Of a stretch of 64,000 bases of DNA, positions 10,983 to 22,500 are shown piece by piece. The notes beneath the pieces are model-generated. The model did no database searches, was not told the DNA's origin, and was given only the letters and a program-made list of their open reading frames with translations. Position numbers and translations under genes: made by a program. The stretch is from Otatea glauca (Eukaryota; Streptophyta; Magnoliopsida; Poales; Poaceae), in the NCBI GenBank assembly GCA_036346275.1, contig CM070730.1:10664309-10728308 (forward strand), read 5' to 3'. Position 1 is the stretch's first letter, and every line of letters begins with the position of its first letter.

Positions 10983-13297
10983 CAAACAACAACGAAGAAT
11001 AATAAATCTTGGAACCACGAGCCCAAGCACACCCAAATCTTCGCACTTGGGTACACCTAGATCATATGCGTCCTAGAACAATATTTACTTTTTGGCAACG
11101 GCGATGAACAAGAATAAACATACAATAAATAAACAACCGAACTCCTCAAACAAAGATAACCAACTAAATTCACATATTCATTATTGCAGTTATAAATTCC
11201 ATTAACTAAGTATAGCTAAGCACTATTTTGTTTATGAGAAAACATTAAAACTAACTAACCGTGGAAGGTGAGGTGACAAGTGATATAGTGGCACCACTTC
11301 CATCCCATGCATATCGCTTTCAATAGTCACCTAAAAATATTAAAATAAACAAAAGTGAGTCCTCGACTGAGCAAGTACATAATAAACAATGATATATTCA
11401 TTTATCATATTTAGCTCATTAATCATAATTTATCACTTGTAATGTGATGCAAATTTGTCTACATGCTCATATGCTCATCACATAACGTACAACAGTATCG
11501 CTGAGTGCACACCCGTTAATGTTGCACCCTCTCATAAACTCTATTCCGTAGATATGCCTATCAAAGTATGTCTTTCATGGTTATACCAAATAGGTCATAG
11601 AAGCACAAACAGGTCACCTCTTTTCATCATGAATGCGCATATGCAAATGATATGAGTTATTAACAAATTTTTGTCATCTACATTATTCTCATCATCATAA
11701 CATATCATCTTTCATAATAAACAAAAGGTATCACGTAATAGCATTATAGTTGCAAGTTTCCAATAAGAACAATATACTCCCTCCGTTCCTAAATACATGT
11801 CATTCTAGTTTTCAAATTTTGTTTCTAAATAAATTTTATTCTACAACTTTCAGACAACTTTTAACTATTTTTTCTTGTACATAACCCTACTATTTATTAT
11901 TTCTAATATTATTTATTACACCATCCAAGAGCAATATTAAGTGAGCTAACGATGGAAGACGAGTTGGTCATTTCTATATGTGCCCTGGTTGAAGTGTAAA
12001 ATCCTAAAACGTCATCTATTCTCGAACGGAGGGAGTAATATTAAACCATTCATGTCATCATTCTACTATGCACTTGCCTTTTTACCCACAAGGGACGTAG
12101 TGTCGTGAGGTTGAAGTCAAACCAGTAGTCACATGCACCTCCTACAATAAGTAAATCCATCTTAAAATTGTGCTATAACAATAGAAGCATCAAACATATA
12201 TAACATCGCACCTACGCACAATCCCGAACTTAACTTTCATCATCATCGGACAGTTTACCCTTTGTTGTCCCAGCGGTCAGAAGGCCAAAACTCATAGTGT
12301 AGGAGCTCAAACATAGCAAACCATATATTTTATAAAAACTATATAATATTAGCTACAATTTTATAGTTATTCATATTATTCAATTATTTTATTTAACCCC
12401 TCGTTTTCAGTCACGAAAGCCGATGTGTTGTTTTACTGGACAGCAGACTTCACAATTTCATAACTATTTTTATACAACTCCAAACATAGTAAACCATGGC
12501 ATCGCTGAAATCTAGAAAAAAATGTCTACCTTTCCCTAATTATGGACATAATTTAATTTGGCTATTAACTAGCCATAATTAGCAAATTCCCACAACTACC
12601 CTTAGCAATGACCGATTTCTGGATAGCAAGGTTGTACGTGCCATAACTTTCAAACCACTTAATCAAATTTTATGTTCTTATACTATAATAAAATTTTAGG
12701 CAATAATATATATTTTTCACAATTTTAACAGGCATTGAAACTGGTCATAGGTACTTTATAACTTGACCTGAAGATAGAACTCACTATGAAATGAATACCG
12801 AACCTTTCCAAAAACCATCCTAGAGCACTCCAACTGCCATATCTACCAATGAAACGATATTTCACGTTTCCCGAAACTCTTGCACCACATCCTTCATGAT
12901 CATCGTCACCTCTTGCACATGGTGAGATGAATGGATTTCAAATCGGACAAACGGATTGATGGGGAACGCAAAAAGACAAAAGAGACGTCGCCAGGGGTCA
13001 TTCAGAGCTCCGCCGACGTGTGGCCAGGGCGCGGCCAGCGCAGTGCAGTAGCCCACCTGGCTCTTGGTGGTGGCGACGGGGCACACGATGACAAGCGGTA
13101 CAGAGCAGTGGTGTGCGGGCGATCGCATCGTGGCGCGGGCGCGGGGGTGCGGGCTAGGCCTGGGGTGGCGTGGCTAGGATTAGGGCTAGAACTGCCCCCT
13201 CCTTGCCCCCAAATAGCTGACATGGAAGCCAAGTTTTGTCGTCCTCGCCCACAAGGTTCATGCTTATCCTTTTATTTTGTATTTTCGGAATATTACA
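10983..13297 (-). mobile_element. Older LTR-type remnant, opposite orientation, with a nested Stowaway MITE
   Basis: Read on the minus strand, 13297 starts TGTAATATTCCGAAAAT, close to the start of the long LTR at 5618 (TGTAACATCCCGAAAAAT). A segment near 11330-11375 (CTCAGTCGAGGACTCAC, then TTTTTAGGTG) resembles the late segment of that LTR at 10635-10680 (GGAGTACGAAAGTACTCACC, then TTTTTAGGTG). A GC-rich block (12860-13260) holds the equivalent of the leader. I therefore read this as a related but diverged LTR, possibly continuing left of 5618. No coding sequence is recognisable. Confidence 0.45.
11777..12035. mobile_element. Stowaway MITE (Tc1/mariner-type)
   Basis: Starts CTCCCTCCGTTCCTAAATAC and ends in its inverted complement (CTCGAACGGAGGGAG). 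It is flanked by TA on both sides (11775-11776 and 12036-12037), as for Stowaway elements. 259 bases, AT-rich, no coding capacity. Confidence 0.9.
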
Positions 13298-15187
13298 AAA
13301 ATCCTATAAGATCTTTTCACATTTAGACCCATATTAGACCCTTTCAATCTAATGATACATGCATGACAGAATAAATCAACCACCTCTTTGTATGACCACA
13401 TATCGTGATTTGAAAGGGTGAGGAGGTCTCGTAATATTTATTTTATCGGCTATATTTTCCCTTTAGCATCATGCATATGGTGGGCATCACGCAACAATTG
13501 GTGGTGTTTTTCCGTGCGTGCCGGGGTGAAAACGACCGTGCAGTCAGATAGTAGTCCTTATTCCATCGATGGATCCATCGGCCGGTAGTGGGTCCCAGAT
13601 GGAGCCCCTCCCATGGCCTTCACCACCAACCTGGTCGACTGGTTGCCGGGGCCTTCGGGTAACCTAGCTAACCATTGCCTTCGATCTCTTTGCCTTGTTG
13701 CGTCGTTAGGTCCATACATACGTAAACTCATATACACTAGCTAGCTACAATTGCACGCCCATCGGAAAAGTGCATGAAATTAAAGACGACGGCATCGCGA
13801 TCGCCATTGCTGCCGGCAGCTAGCTGTACGACGCTTCATGGATTCGGTCGTCAACGTCGTCGCAGTACGCACGTAGTACCTGGTATCTTTTTCAGACAGC
13901 GAGGCAGCTCCAAGGGTCTCCTCTCAGTTACAGTAGCAGCTAGGTAGCTAGCAGGCGATAACTTGCTCTTTGCTTGCCTCTGATTTTGATCGCCGAACTC
14001 ACCATGGCCGGTGAAAACGCGAGTTCGCTGCAGCCTCGCCGCTCGGCGCCGATCGACCGCTCCTTTCTGCCGTGAATGGTCCAATAAATCAGTAAGCTGT
14101 GTACAGTGCGCCTATGTCGTAGGGGTCCGGGGATATCTCACGGATGAAGAATTTATGATCGATGGGTTTTCGAGATGTGTAAAGATATCACTGCAACGGT
14201 ACGATGTTGAGTTCAGCGATCCATGTAAACTGTCCTGCTAATGCTAATTTGGTCAAGTACAAACACATTTGCGAGCGACGCCTGGTAACTCCCTCTATTG
14301 ATTTTTATAAAAACGTCAAGTATTTTGATATTCCAAGTATCCAACTTTGGTCAACAAGTAATCCAATAATATCTACGTGAGGTTCGAACCTGTGACCTTA
14401 ACTTGAGTTCTTTAACGCCACAACATCATAAATACCACAGTAACATACATATGGAAAAGAAAGTATATACAACAGTCTAGAATGCCATTTCGCTCATAAA
14501 TATATTTGCTATCCCTTTTAAAATATGTACAATAGTAGAGACGATTGTTGTCTATATACTCCTCCATATCATCTAAAGATAAACTAAGGACAATTTCTAT
14601 AATAGGTAGCACATATTAAGGTTGTCTTTGTTAGATCTATAATCCTTTTAATTATGACACGAAAAATGTTTATTATAGACAATAACTTATAAAATGGTAT
14701 TTTATATTATCTATATGAATGTCTTTTCATGAAGAGATAGTTATACCCTCTCTCTTTTATACCAACAAAAATCTTAAGTAACAAAAATACATAGATGACT
14801 AACATTGTACTCTTGATTGTGGATGCATGAAAGGTCCTTGTTGTTTTGGAGGCTAGTGGTGTACTGGGCATAGAAGCATGCTTTGGTGGGGTATATTAAT
14901 TCGTAGGGAGGTGTAAGCCTGCAGAGCTGCAAGACGTCCTAGCTGCCCTGGCATGTACTATCACGTGTTCTTGCAATGCATGCAGTTAATTTTCGCCTTG
15001 ATCCCTTTTCCTGTCGTTTCACAGCACTTATTTTTCTGATTATTTCTTTTCTACGCAAAAGCTTCTGCCGTGGAGAGCTAGTTTTGCTACACAAAAATGA
15101 CTTTATTAGATTATCAATTGATTTGCATATCGACAAATGCATGCATATATCCCAAAACTGAATGCATATGGAGTATATTGCATCGGC

Positions 15188-15224
<37 letters not shown>

Positions 15225-15228
15225 ATAT
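15188..15228. repeat. TA/TG microsatellite
   Basis: About 14 TA dinucleotides are followed by GTGTGTGTATATGTG. Likely length-polymorphic; no function inferred. Confidence 0.95.
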
Positions 15229-15619
15229 GTGTACGTATACGTGTGATATTACCAGCTATCGAATTGCTACCTCTAACGAATCACACAAGTAAAAGTTCAT
15301 GACTTCTTCGGCTAGCTCCCATACTATCCGACATCGATCATATCGACACCTTCGTTTTAACAAGCCAAAAATAAGTTACATAGATACACATAGCCCGTAA
15401 CATTGTGTACTAAGAAAAAGAATACGATTCGATCGATTCTAATCTTTCACACACACAGTGCACTCAGTCACTCGCAACAAACACAGCAAACACGTACACA
15501 TGAGATAGTACATGTACATTATTAACTCTTCTCTTTGACTTCTTCCTCTAGAGTCAATTTTCATGGCACAGCAGAAGTGAGAGATCGATGCAAGCGATCG
15601 AGAAAGGAAATCATTGTTT

Positions 15620-15945
15620 ATCTAGCCTCTTTTAACTTGTTTTTATATAAATCTAACCTCCTACACATGTTTTGTAAATTTAGCCCCTTCCTCTACCATG
15701 AAAGGTGTGGTAGACGTCACGTGTCCCTTTTGGCGCCTAAGGAGCACAGGAACATGCACGCAGGCGAGTTCAACAGGAGCTCACTACTGCGCCTAGGTAG
15801 CGTGGAAGCTATCCTGCCGCTGTGGGCCAAGTTTTCCAGGTGGGGTAGGAGGCACATATCGTCTGTCGTACCTTATACTATAGAGAAGGGATTAAACTTA
15901 TAAATATACGAGAGGTGAGGAGGCTAGATTTACGAGAATTGAAAA
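15620..15945. mobile_element. Possible MITE or small Mutator-like element upstream of YABBY
   Basis: The left edge (TAGCCTCTTTTAACTTG, then TTATATAAATCTAACCTCC) is imperfectly mirrored at the right edge, whose minus strand reads TAGCCTCCTCACCTCTCG, then TTTATAAGTTTAATCCC. Arms of roughly 70 bases with many mismatches flank a GC-richer centre. The pattern is visible but I could not define a target-site duplication. Confidence 0.35.
15898..15905 (+). promoter_or_regulatory. Candidate TATA box for the YABBY gene
   Basis: TTATAAATATAC lies about 675 bases before the start codon, at the edge of the inverted-repeat element. If used, the 5' leader would be about 640 bases and include the CT-rich tract at 16080-16200. 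A later initiation site inside that tract is equally possible. Confidence 0.3.
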
Positions 15946-16574
15946 GTATTGAGCTAGGTAAGCGATGGCTTCGGGAGAAAGCCCCACAAACCCGTCCCGT
16001 AGCTACCCAGCCACAGCTCCGGCTGCCACTGTCCCTAGCTGTTGACCAGAGCTCCCAAAAATACCCTTGCACTAGATCACCTTGCTCCTATATCTCTCTC
16101 CCTCTCCTCCTCTCCTCTCCCATCACACCAGCACAAGCACCACCAAACCTCTCTCGCATTCTCTCTCTCCTCTCTTTCTATCTCTAGTTCCCAAATCGCA
16201 GCAGCAACAACAGATCCGACACATACTAGGTTCAATTGCATCACACATCAGTCACTCGATCACCCCGAACCATCAAATCACCAAATCATATTTGCATACG
16301 CGCCTACCACACCACCACACCCATCAAATCACAGCCAAAGAGGGGGGAGAGAGAAGAGGAATAGGAGGAGGAGAGGAAAAAAATACTACTAAAGCAAGCA
16401 AGCAATCAGCTGCTATCTAGCTAGCAATCGCGTGCCGCCTTTCCACTCGCGCTTGCGTATCCTATCTCGTTCGTTGCAGCGTCAAATCAAGCCAAGAAAC
16501 TAATTAACCAGCTGCTTGTTGCTTCGGTTGCTCGGTGAAGTACTTGCACCACGTACCAGCAGTGCGAGATAAGC

Positions 16575-18230
16575 ATGTCGTCCTCGTCGTCGACGTCCTC
16601 CGCGGCCTCCGCCGCCGCCACGTTCCCGCCGGCAACACAGACGCAGCAGCTGGCGGAGAACCTGCTCCCGGCCGCTCTGCAGCTCCCGCCGGTGCAGGCG
16701 GCGCCTTCCGAGCAGCTCTGCTACGTGCACTGCCACTTCTGCGACACCGTCCTCGTCGTCCGTGATCAAACCACTTATCCCTCAGCTCTCTATACATATC
16801 TGCACTTTCGTTTCTTCTTTATCTGAAATTCTACGTTCTGCGAGATCGATTTGACTGGTGGTGTGTGTATCTGCGACTGCGTGTGCAGGTGAGCGTGCCG
16901 AGCAGCAGCCTGTTCAAGACGGTGACGGTGCGTTGCGGCCACTGCAGTAGCCTGCTCACCGTCAACATGAGGGGGCTCCTCTTCCCAAGCACTCCGACGG
17001 GCGCCGCCGCTACGGCCGCGGCCGCTGCTGTTACTACCACCACCACGCCACCGTCGCCGGCCACCGCGGCTCAAGCGCAACACGGCCAGTTCCACCTCCC
17101 GCACTCGCTCAATCTCGCGGCCAACCCTCCACACCACTCTCTCCTGGTACGTGCCAAACGAACGACACCTACTTGCATGCATAAAAAATGGCCGGAGTCG
17201 CTATAGCACTCCTGGTGAGCGGTGATTCCGATGATCGTACATGTGTTTTTTGTGCTTGTGTGCATGTAGGATGAGATATCGAGCGCCAACCCGAGCCTGC
17301 AGCTGCTGGAGCAGCACGGACTCGGCAGCCTGATCGCGGGTACAGGTAGGACCACCGCGCCGCAGATGGCACCACCGCCGGCTGCGGCGGGGAAAGGGGC
17401 GAAAGAGCCGTCCCCGCGAACCAACCCCGTCGTCAACAGACGTGAGTAGTGGATCCGCCCGTCTAAATCTGCATGCACGTTGTCAGATGCTCGATTTTCT
17501 TCTTCCTTGCTCGAATATCTAAGTTTTTGTCTGGTTTCTTGAGGTCGATCTTGAACTAGTTGTGCCCATGTCCTCTGCTGATCAGAGAGCAACACATGGC
17601 TGGAACCTGGAAGGCTACACATGCGCCTAGCGGCCTAGGCCGAGCTATATACATGTGTAGGTGTTGCCGTAAGTGCAATGCGCCCACCACGGAACGCCCT
17701 CAACTGTCCAAGAGATAATAGAGCGCATCTTTCTTTCACTCTGAGGGAATAGTGGCCGATTTCCTCCTCCATTCTCGCCTGTCTCCACTTGAAACAATGG
17801 CCGGCCCGCGCAGCAGGGTAGCTAGTCCGCCTAGCTCCAAGTCTCCAACGCCGTGGTCCCAGCCTTGTGTGCGCTTGCACGCACGCACGAAAGAAACTAG
17901 ATATATAGATCGAGACCGATCATTCATGTCTGGAATTTTCTAACAGCAGTTTAATTCGCTTTGATTCTCTGCAGCGCCGGAGAAGAGGCAGCGCGTGCCG
18001 TCGGCGTACAACCGCTTCATCAAGTGAGTACTATAAATACATTCCTAAGCTATGCATTAGACTGTGCAAGTGCTCGTTCTCGGTCACGGCAATGCCGACT
18101 CGGTGGCAGCAGCCGGCCTGAAGTGCCGGGGCCGGCTGGGGCGGCAGAAGTGAGTGAGACCTTTTGAAGAGGCAGAGAGAGAGGCCTTTCTTGTTTTCTC
18201 TCCCTCTCTTTGTTCACCTTTCGAGGATGA

Positions 18231-18262
<32 letters not shown>

Positions 18263-19882
18263 TACGAGTAGATAGTGGAATTAATGAGACATGGCGAATG
18301 ATGCATTGGTGATGGCAAATAATGGGGGTGTCGTCGAGCTGATCTGATGTTTCTCTTCCTTTCTTTTCTTTTCCTTTCTTTTATTTTCTGTTCTGTTCTT
18401 TTTGGGGGAATGGAATTGCAGGGACGAAATCCAACGTATCAAGGCTGGCAATCCCGACATCTCGCACAGGGAGGCCTTCAGCGCGGCTGCCAAGAACGTC
18501 AGTAGCCTTCACCTAGATCTCTCTATCTATCTCCCCCTCCTTCCCTGATATCTAGGTTTTTTCTCATATGCCTTTACTGTTTCTAGGGTTTCCCGATCTT
18601 TCAAAATCTCATGATACACTTGTTCTTCCTTGTATTCCCCCTTTCTTGTCTAAATGTTTGTGTTGGTGTGATGATTTTGTTGTTGTTGTTGCAGTGGGCT
18701 CACTTTCCACACATTCACTTTGGCCTCATGCCGGATCACCACGGTCTCAAGAAGAGCAGCCTTCTACCTCAGGTGACTAATCAATCAAACCTTGTCTATA
18801 TATATTCTCTCATAGCGTATTTTCTCTTAACACATAGACAATAAGACATTGAAAATAACTATACTATCCTTAATTATTATCTCTAAACACTATATTCAAT
18901 GCATACATGTATCGAGTAAATCTTGATATTTATTAGAGGTATAAAGTAAACATCACACTAATTTCCATTAGAATATAAAATACGTCATAAATTTATGAAC
19001 AAGACTATTTTAAAAATATGTCCTATAAACTGGAGGGAGGGAGTACTATATATGTATATTTGTGAGGCATATGAGATACAAAACCATAGCCAGTATATTT
19101 ATGCTTTCTTTCTTTTTTGTAAGTCTCAAAAGGCAAAAGCAATGTATTTCAGAAAACCGTTGTTTCAATACTCTATTAAATTGAAATTTGTATAGATCTC
19201 AATCCATGCATCACTATCTGTGGTGCAAATAGCCCCCTTGTCTTTTCTCATTTTATGAGCCAAATTAATCTCCCCTTTGTGTGTTGAGTCCCAACTGATT
19301 GGCCCCTTTTTTTTTTGCGAGGACTGGCCTAGATTCAAAGCATGGGTCAAGCAAATGTTAAAAAATGAGCACATTTATTGTACACTAAATTCAATATAGA
19401 CCGTTCATTCTTTTTGATCCAATGGATTAGATTAGCCATTTATACTTTCTCTGGTAGTAGAGTGTTAGGAATATCATCAACCAATCAATATCTAAATCTG
19501 ATTTCTATTACCCACCATATATTATCGATATAATGCACTGTAAGTTTTCTCTAAAAAATACTCTTGAGAAAAAAAAATTCCCCACAAACACCACTTATTT
19601 GCTCATATATATAAGTCAAAATCATATTTAAAACGGCATAGAACACCTTGCTATTTCAAAATTACGATTTTTTCCACCATGTATAATCTCCTCAGGTGAA
19701 CGCTTAAATGATGTACTTGATCACTCGATGTACAACTGAAATTAACCATTTTCTTGGTTGAAAGACTAGGAATTTTTTTTTTACTAACTAAATGTCAGCC
19801 CTTTTTGGCTTATTAGGAACATCAGAGAAAGGATGGGCTTTACGCGGCGGCGGCGGCCAATATGGGGGTTGCTCCGTACTAA
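16575..19882 (+). CDS. YAB: YABBY transcription factor, FIL/YAB3 clade, seven exons
   Basis: Plant-specific DNA-binding regulator of abaxial fate and lateral-organ growth, acting in the nucleus. Exons by eye: 16575-16757, 16889-17146, 17270-17441, 17975-18023, 18422-18497, 18695-18772, 19817-19882. All introns are GT-AG, the frame is continuous and the product is 293 aa. The C2C2 zinc finger has C53, C56, C77 and C80 (VHCHFC and VRCGHC). The YABBY (HMG-like) domain at about 205-255 carries PPEKRQRVPSAYNRFIKDEI and [20 protein letters not shown]. The tail GLYAAAAANMGVAPY is typical of the FIL/YAB3 clade, as is the seven-exon layout. A variable Ala/Thr/Pro-rich linker follows the finger. From memory it looks closest to rice OsYABBY3, but I have not aligned it. 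All key residues are present. Intron 4 holds a GA microsatellite and intron 6 holds two MITEs. Confidence 0.95.
18234..18262 (+). repeat. GA microsatellite in YABBY intron 4
   Basis: Around 13 AG dinucleotides. GA tracts can bind BBR/BPC proteins in plants, but a regulatory role here is only a possibility. Confidence 0.9.
18796..19047. mobile_element. MITE family D, copy in YABBY intron 6
   Basis: AT-rich segment ending CTGGAGGGAGGGAGTA, a Stowaway-like terminus. The body (CATTGAAAATAACTATAC, ATTCAATGCATACATGTA, TATTTATTAGAGGTA) recurs at 29110-29415 and, reversed, at 63660-63890. Confidence 0.6.
19374..19544. mobile_element. MITE family B, copy in YABBY intron 6
   Basis: Starts TTGTACACTAAATTCAATAT and ends TATAATGCACTGTAAG, which reads CTTACAGTGCATTATA in reverse, so the ends form imperfect inverted repeats of about 16 bases. 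Close copies lie at 36247-36623 and 55795-55965. The core GGTAGTAGAGT is shared by all three. Confidence 0.65.
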
Positions 19883-22500
19883 TATAAGCTAGCAAGATGT
19901 TATTGCCGAGTCTCCTTAACGCTGGTTCCTATCAAGCTATCTAGCTAGGGCTTTCTCCCTTGTTAATTACCAATCGTCGTATGACCTATAATGTGATCAT
20001 CTAGCTCAATGTGCATGTCTGCTAGCTAGCGTGCTCGATCTAATATCTGTGCTGTTAGTTCTAGTCATCCATATAATCAACGCTCTTTCCCATTTTCTTT
20101 TCCCCTGGCCTCTTTCTACTACCACTACAAATTCAACTGCTTTTCTCTGATGCTCTTTATATTTTTTTTCCTTGTTTTTGTTCTCTTCAAGTACTTTGGT
20201 GCAGTGCTCTCCCCCTGTCGAGTAAAGGGATGCCAGCCACGGACTTGCATTGTCTGGAATCATCCGTGTCTGTGTTTCCTTGCTGCCGCTGGAATTCAAA
20301 CTGATCACCCCCAGCTCTCTCTCTCTCTCACTGCTCCAGCTCTTTTGCTTGCTTTCTTGTCCCCTTTCCCTCTGGATCAACGACATACATGCACCTCTCA
20401 CTATAGCCGCGTACTTGTGCAAAGTCTCCTGATCTGAGCTCGATCGTGTTAATCTGCGTGTAGTTGTAGCTAGCCGGAGATCGATGCCAATGTACGCGAT
20501 TGGATAGTCGGACGTGAATGGCGATCGATCGCGCGCGATGTAGACGGGCAATCAAAGCCGGCCGGCGGACGCGCGCAGGACGGACGCACGAACGAACAGT
20601 CGACGGAGTGCATGGGCCGGCGTGCAAGCTATCCCGACCGAGGCCGTGTAGACGCGCGATTGGACCATGCATAAAGGTGGCGCTTGGTCGCTCAAAGTGG
20701 CAGGCCGGCAGGCGCGCGGTGCCCTGAGAATCTCAGATGGAGCGGCTTTAACAGTGCGTTTTTCGGTTGTGCTACTTTTGGGGGTTGCGCACGCCCCCGT
20801 TCCGGGGCACGAGGGGCGCTGTTTGGTTTGACAAGGGAATTTGGAAACGGGGGAAAGCGTTGCCGTTGCGTTGCAGCAGCAGGTTGGTGTGCCTGTACCT
20901 AGGCAGCGATCATATATGCGCCTAGGGGCGGACAAAGGGGGGCTAAGGTGGGCTCTAGCCCCCTACAGCCGCTCCCCACGTCTATGCTGTATCACTGCTT
21001 TCTCAATGTGTTGTGAATTGATATGATTTTTGTCATTCAGTTTGATGCTATTTTGTTATAATTTAATATTAAGGTATGATAGATTGCTTTCTTTGTTATG
21101 TATTCTCAAATTCTTAAGTGGCACATCTTTAAGTTGTTTGATGAAATATCTATAGCATATTTATAAGACTAGCTACTTGAATATAGAAAAACAGTCATAG
21201 TGCCAGCACAAGAGAGAAGGTGTACATGCGGGATTAAATGTCAGCAAGATTGCAAAGGCCATACCGCCGGTTACTTGTCGGTCTTTGCATGTAGTGCGAC
21301 ATAATTCATAGAATTTTAGTTGGATCAACCCACCCAGGTTAGTACTAGTCATTTACCGACCGTTGGTCTCACCCACAAGCCCCCCTCTATTTTTGTTCAG
21401 GTCCGTTACTGTATGCAGTATGCATCACCTGCAGTTGATGTAAAATTATCTCCGACTAAACCGTGATTGACTTTTCAAGTATTGATTAGGTTTTGATTTC
21501 AGTATTCTCACCATTTTTAATATACTAGATTATATATATATAGCACCAGTAATTAGAGCACGACCAGATATATAAAAACCATGCGTGCATGTACGTCTTG
21601 GCCTGGACAACCTTTTGTATGCACTTTTGCACTATACGTACTATATGCTTATTTCGAAGGCGCATGCGTACATTAGTCATAGTACAGTAGCATAAAACGT
21701 AGTGGCATCGGCGAGAGGTGTTTCTCGCTATCGAGCATCCTATCGAGGTGAAAAGCATGCGACAAGAAAGAAGTAAGAGCAGTGCTTATATACTTTTCCT
21801 CCTAATATAAGTTATTCAAATCTTGAAGCATTTAATATTTGTATAACTTAGAAAAAAAAGGCATGAAATCACCTTTCAAGAAGTAATCGGACGCGGGCAC
21901 ACGGCGCACCGCGTGCGCATGGCTCACCTACGTCATACGTGCACCGAGACGCAACGCGCAAAATGAAGCGGGTGGTGGCACTGGCAACACAACAGCTCGC
22001 TGCGCTGCAGCACGCCTCGCCCCTGCTGGCAAGCTCGATCACATCGCGCGGAGGTGGAAATTAGCGCGCGAGCCCCAACGGGCGGGCGCGGGGCACGCAC
22101 CGCGCGCTCGCTTCCGCCGACCAGGTGCAGAGGCTGGGCTCCGTTCCGGGCTCGAGAGTGCATGGGATGGGACAACCTTGGCGTTCCGCGGTTGGTCTTG
22201 GTCCGCGGCGCGCGCGAACGGCGGGGTGTTTTCTGCGGTTCTCGCGTTGGGCCGTTCGGCGGAGCGGAGCCAGCGTTTGGTCATGTTTCTACTCGTCCGC
22301 CCCCGCGGCGGCCTGTCTCAACCGTCATGCGCGGGTGGCCTAGTCAAGAGTCGAGGGGAGGAGGGTTCACCGCGCAAGCCTAATAGGCATAATTCCTTGG
22401 GCTGGCCTTCAGCCGAACTTGCGTTGTTGCATCATCCTTCTGCACGCCGACGTGCAAAACTCTAGCCCACATATGTGTATGGGCCGAGTATAAATGGCTG
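19883..22500. other. YABBY 3' region and gene-free GC-rich spacer
   Basis: The YABBY 3' UTR presumably occupies the first few hundred bases, with a CT-rich tract at 20318-20332. GC-rich blocks at 20500-20930 and 21890-22480 carry several open frames on both strands with arginine-rich, low-complexity products and no family signal. The AGGGGCGGACAAAGGGGGGC segment at 20924 resembles fragments common in grass transposons. Confidence 0.45.

Larger units (their letters stand above)
13298..16574. other. Upstream region of the YABBY gene
   Basis: No coding sequence is supported. The region holds AT-rich MITE-like segments at about 14290-14820, a TA/TG microsatellite at 15188-15228, an inverted-repeat element at about 15620-15945, and a pyrimidine-rich stretch (16080-16200) that looks like YABBY 5' leader. 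GC-rich open frames at 13851-14241 resemble no known family. Confidence 0.5.

Noticed and set aside
12862..13326. GC-rich frames on both strands near 13 kb
   Set aside because: They fall in the putative leader of the old LTR remnant and have no protein resemblance.
22054..22465. Overlapping GC-rich frames on both strands
   Set aside because: Arg/Gly/Pro-rich products in all frames indicate base composition, not coding.
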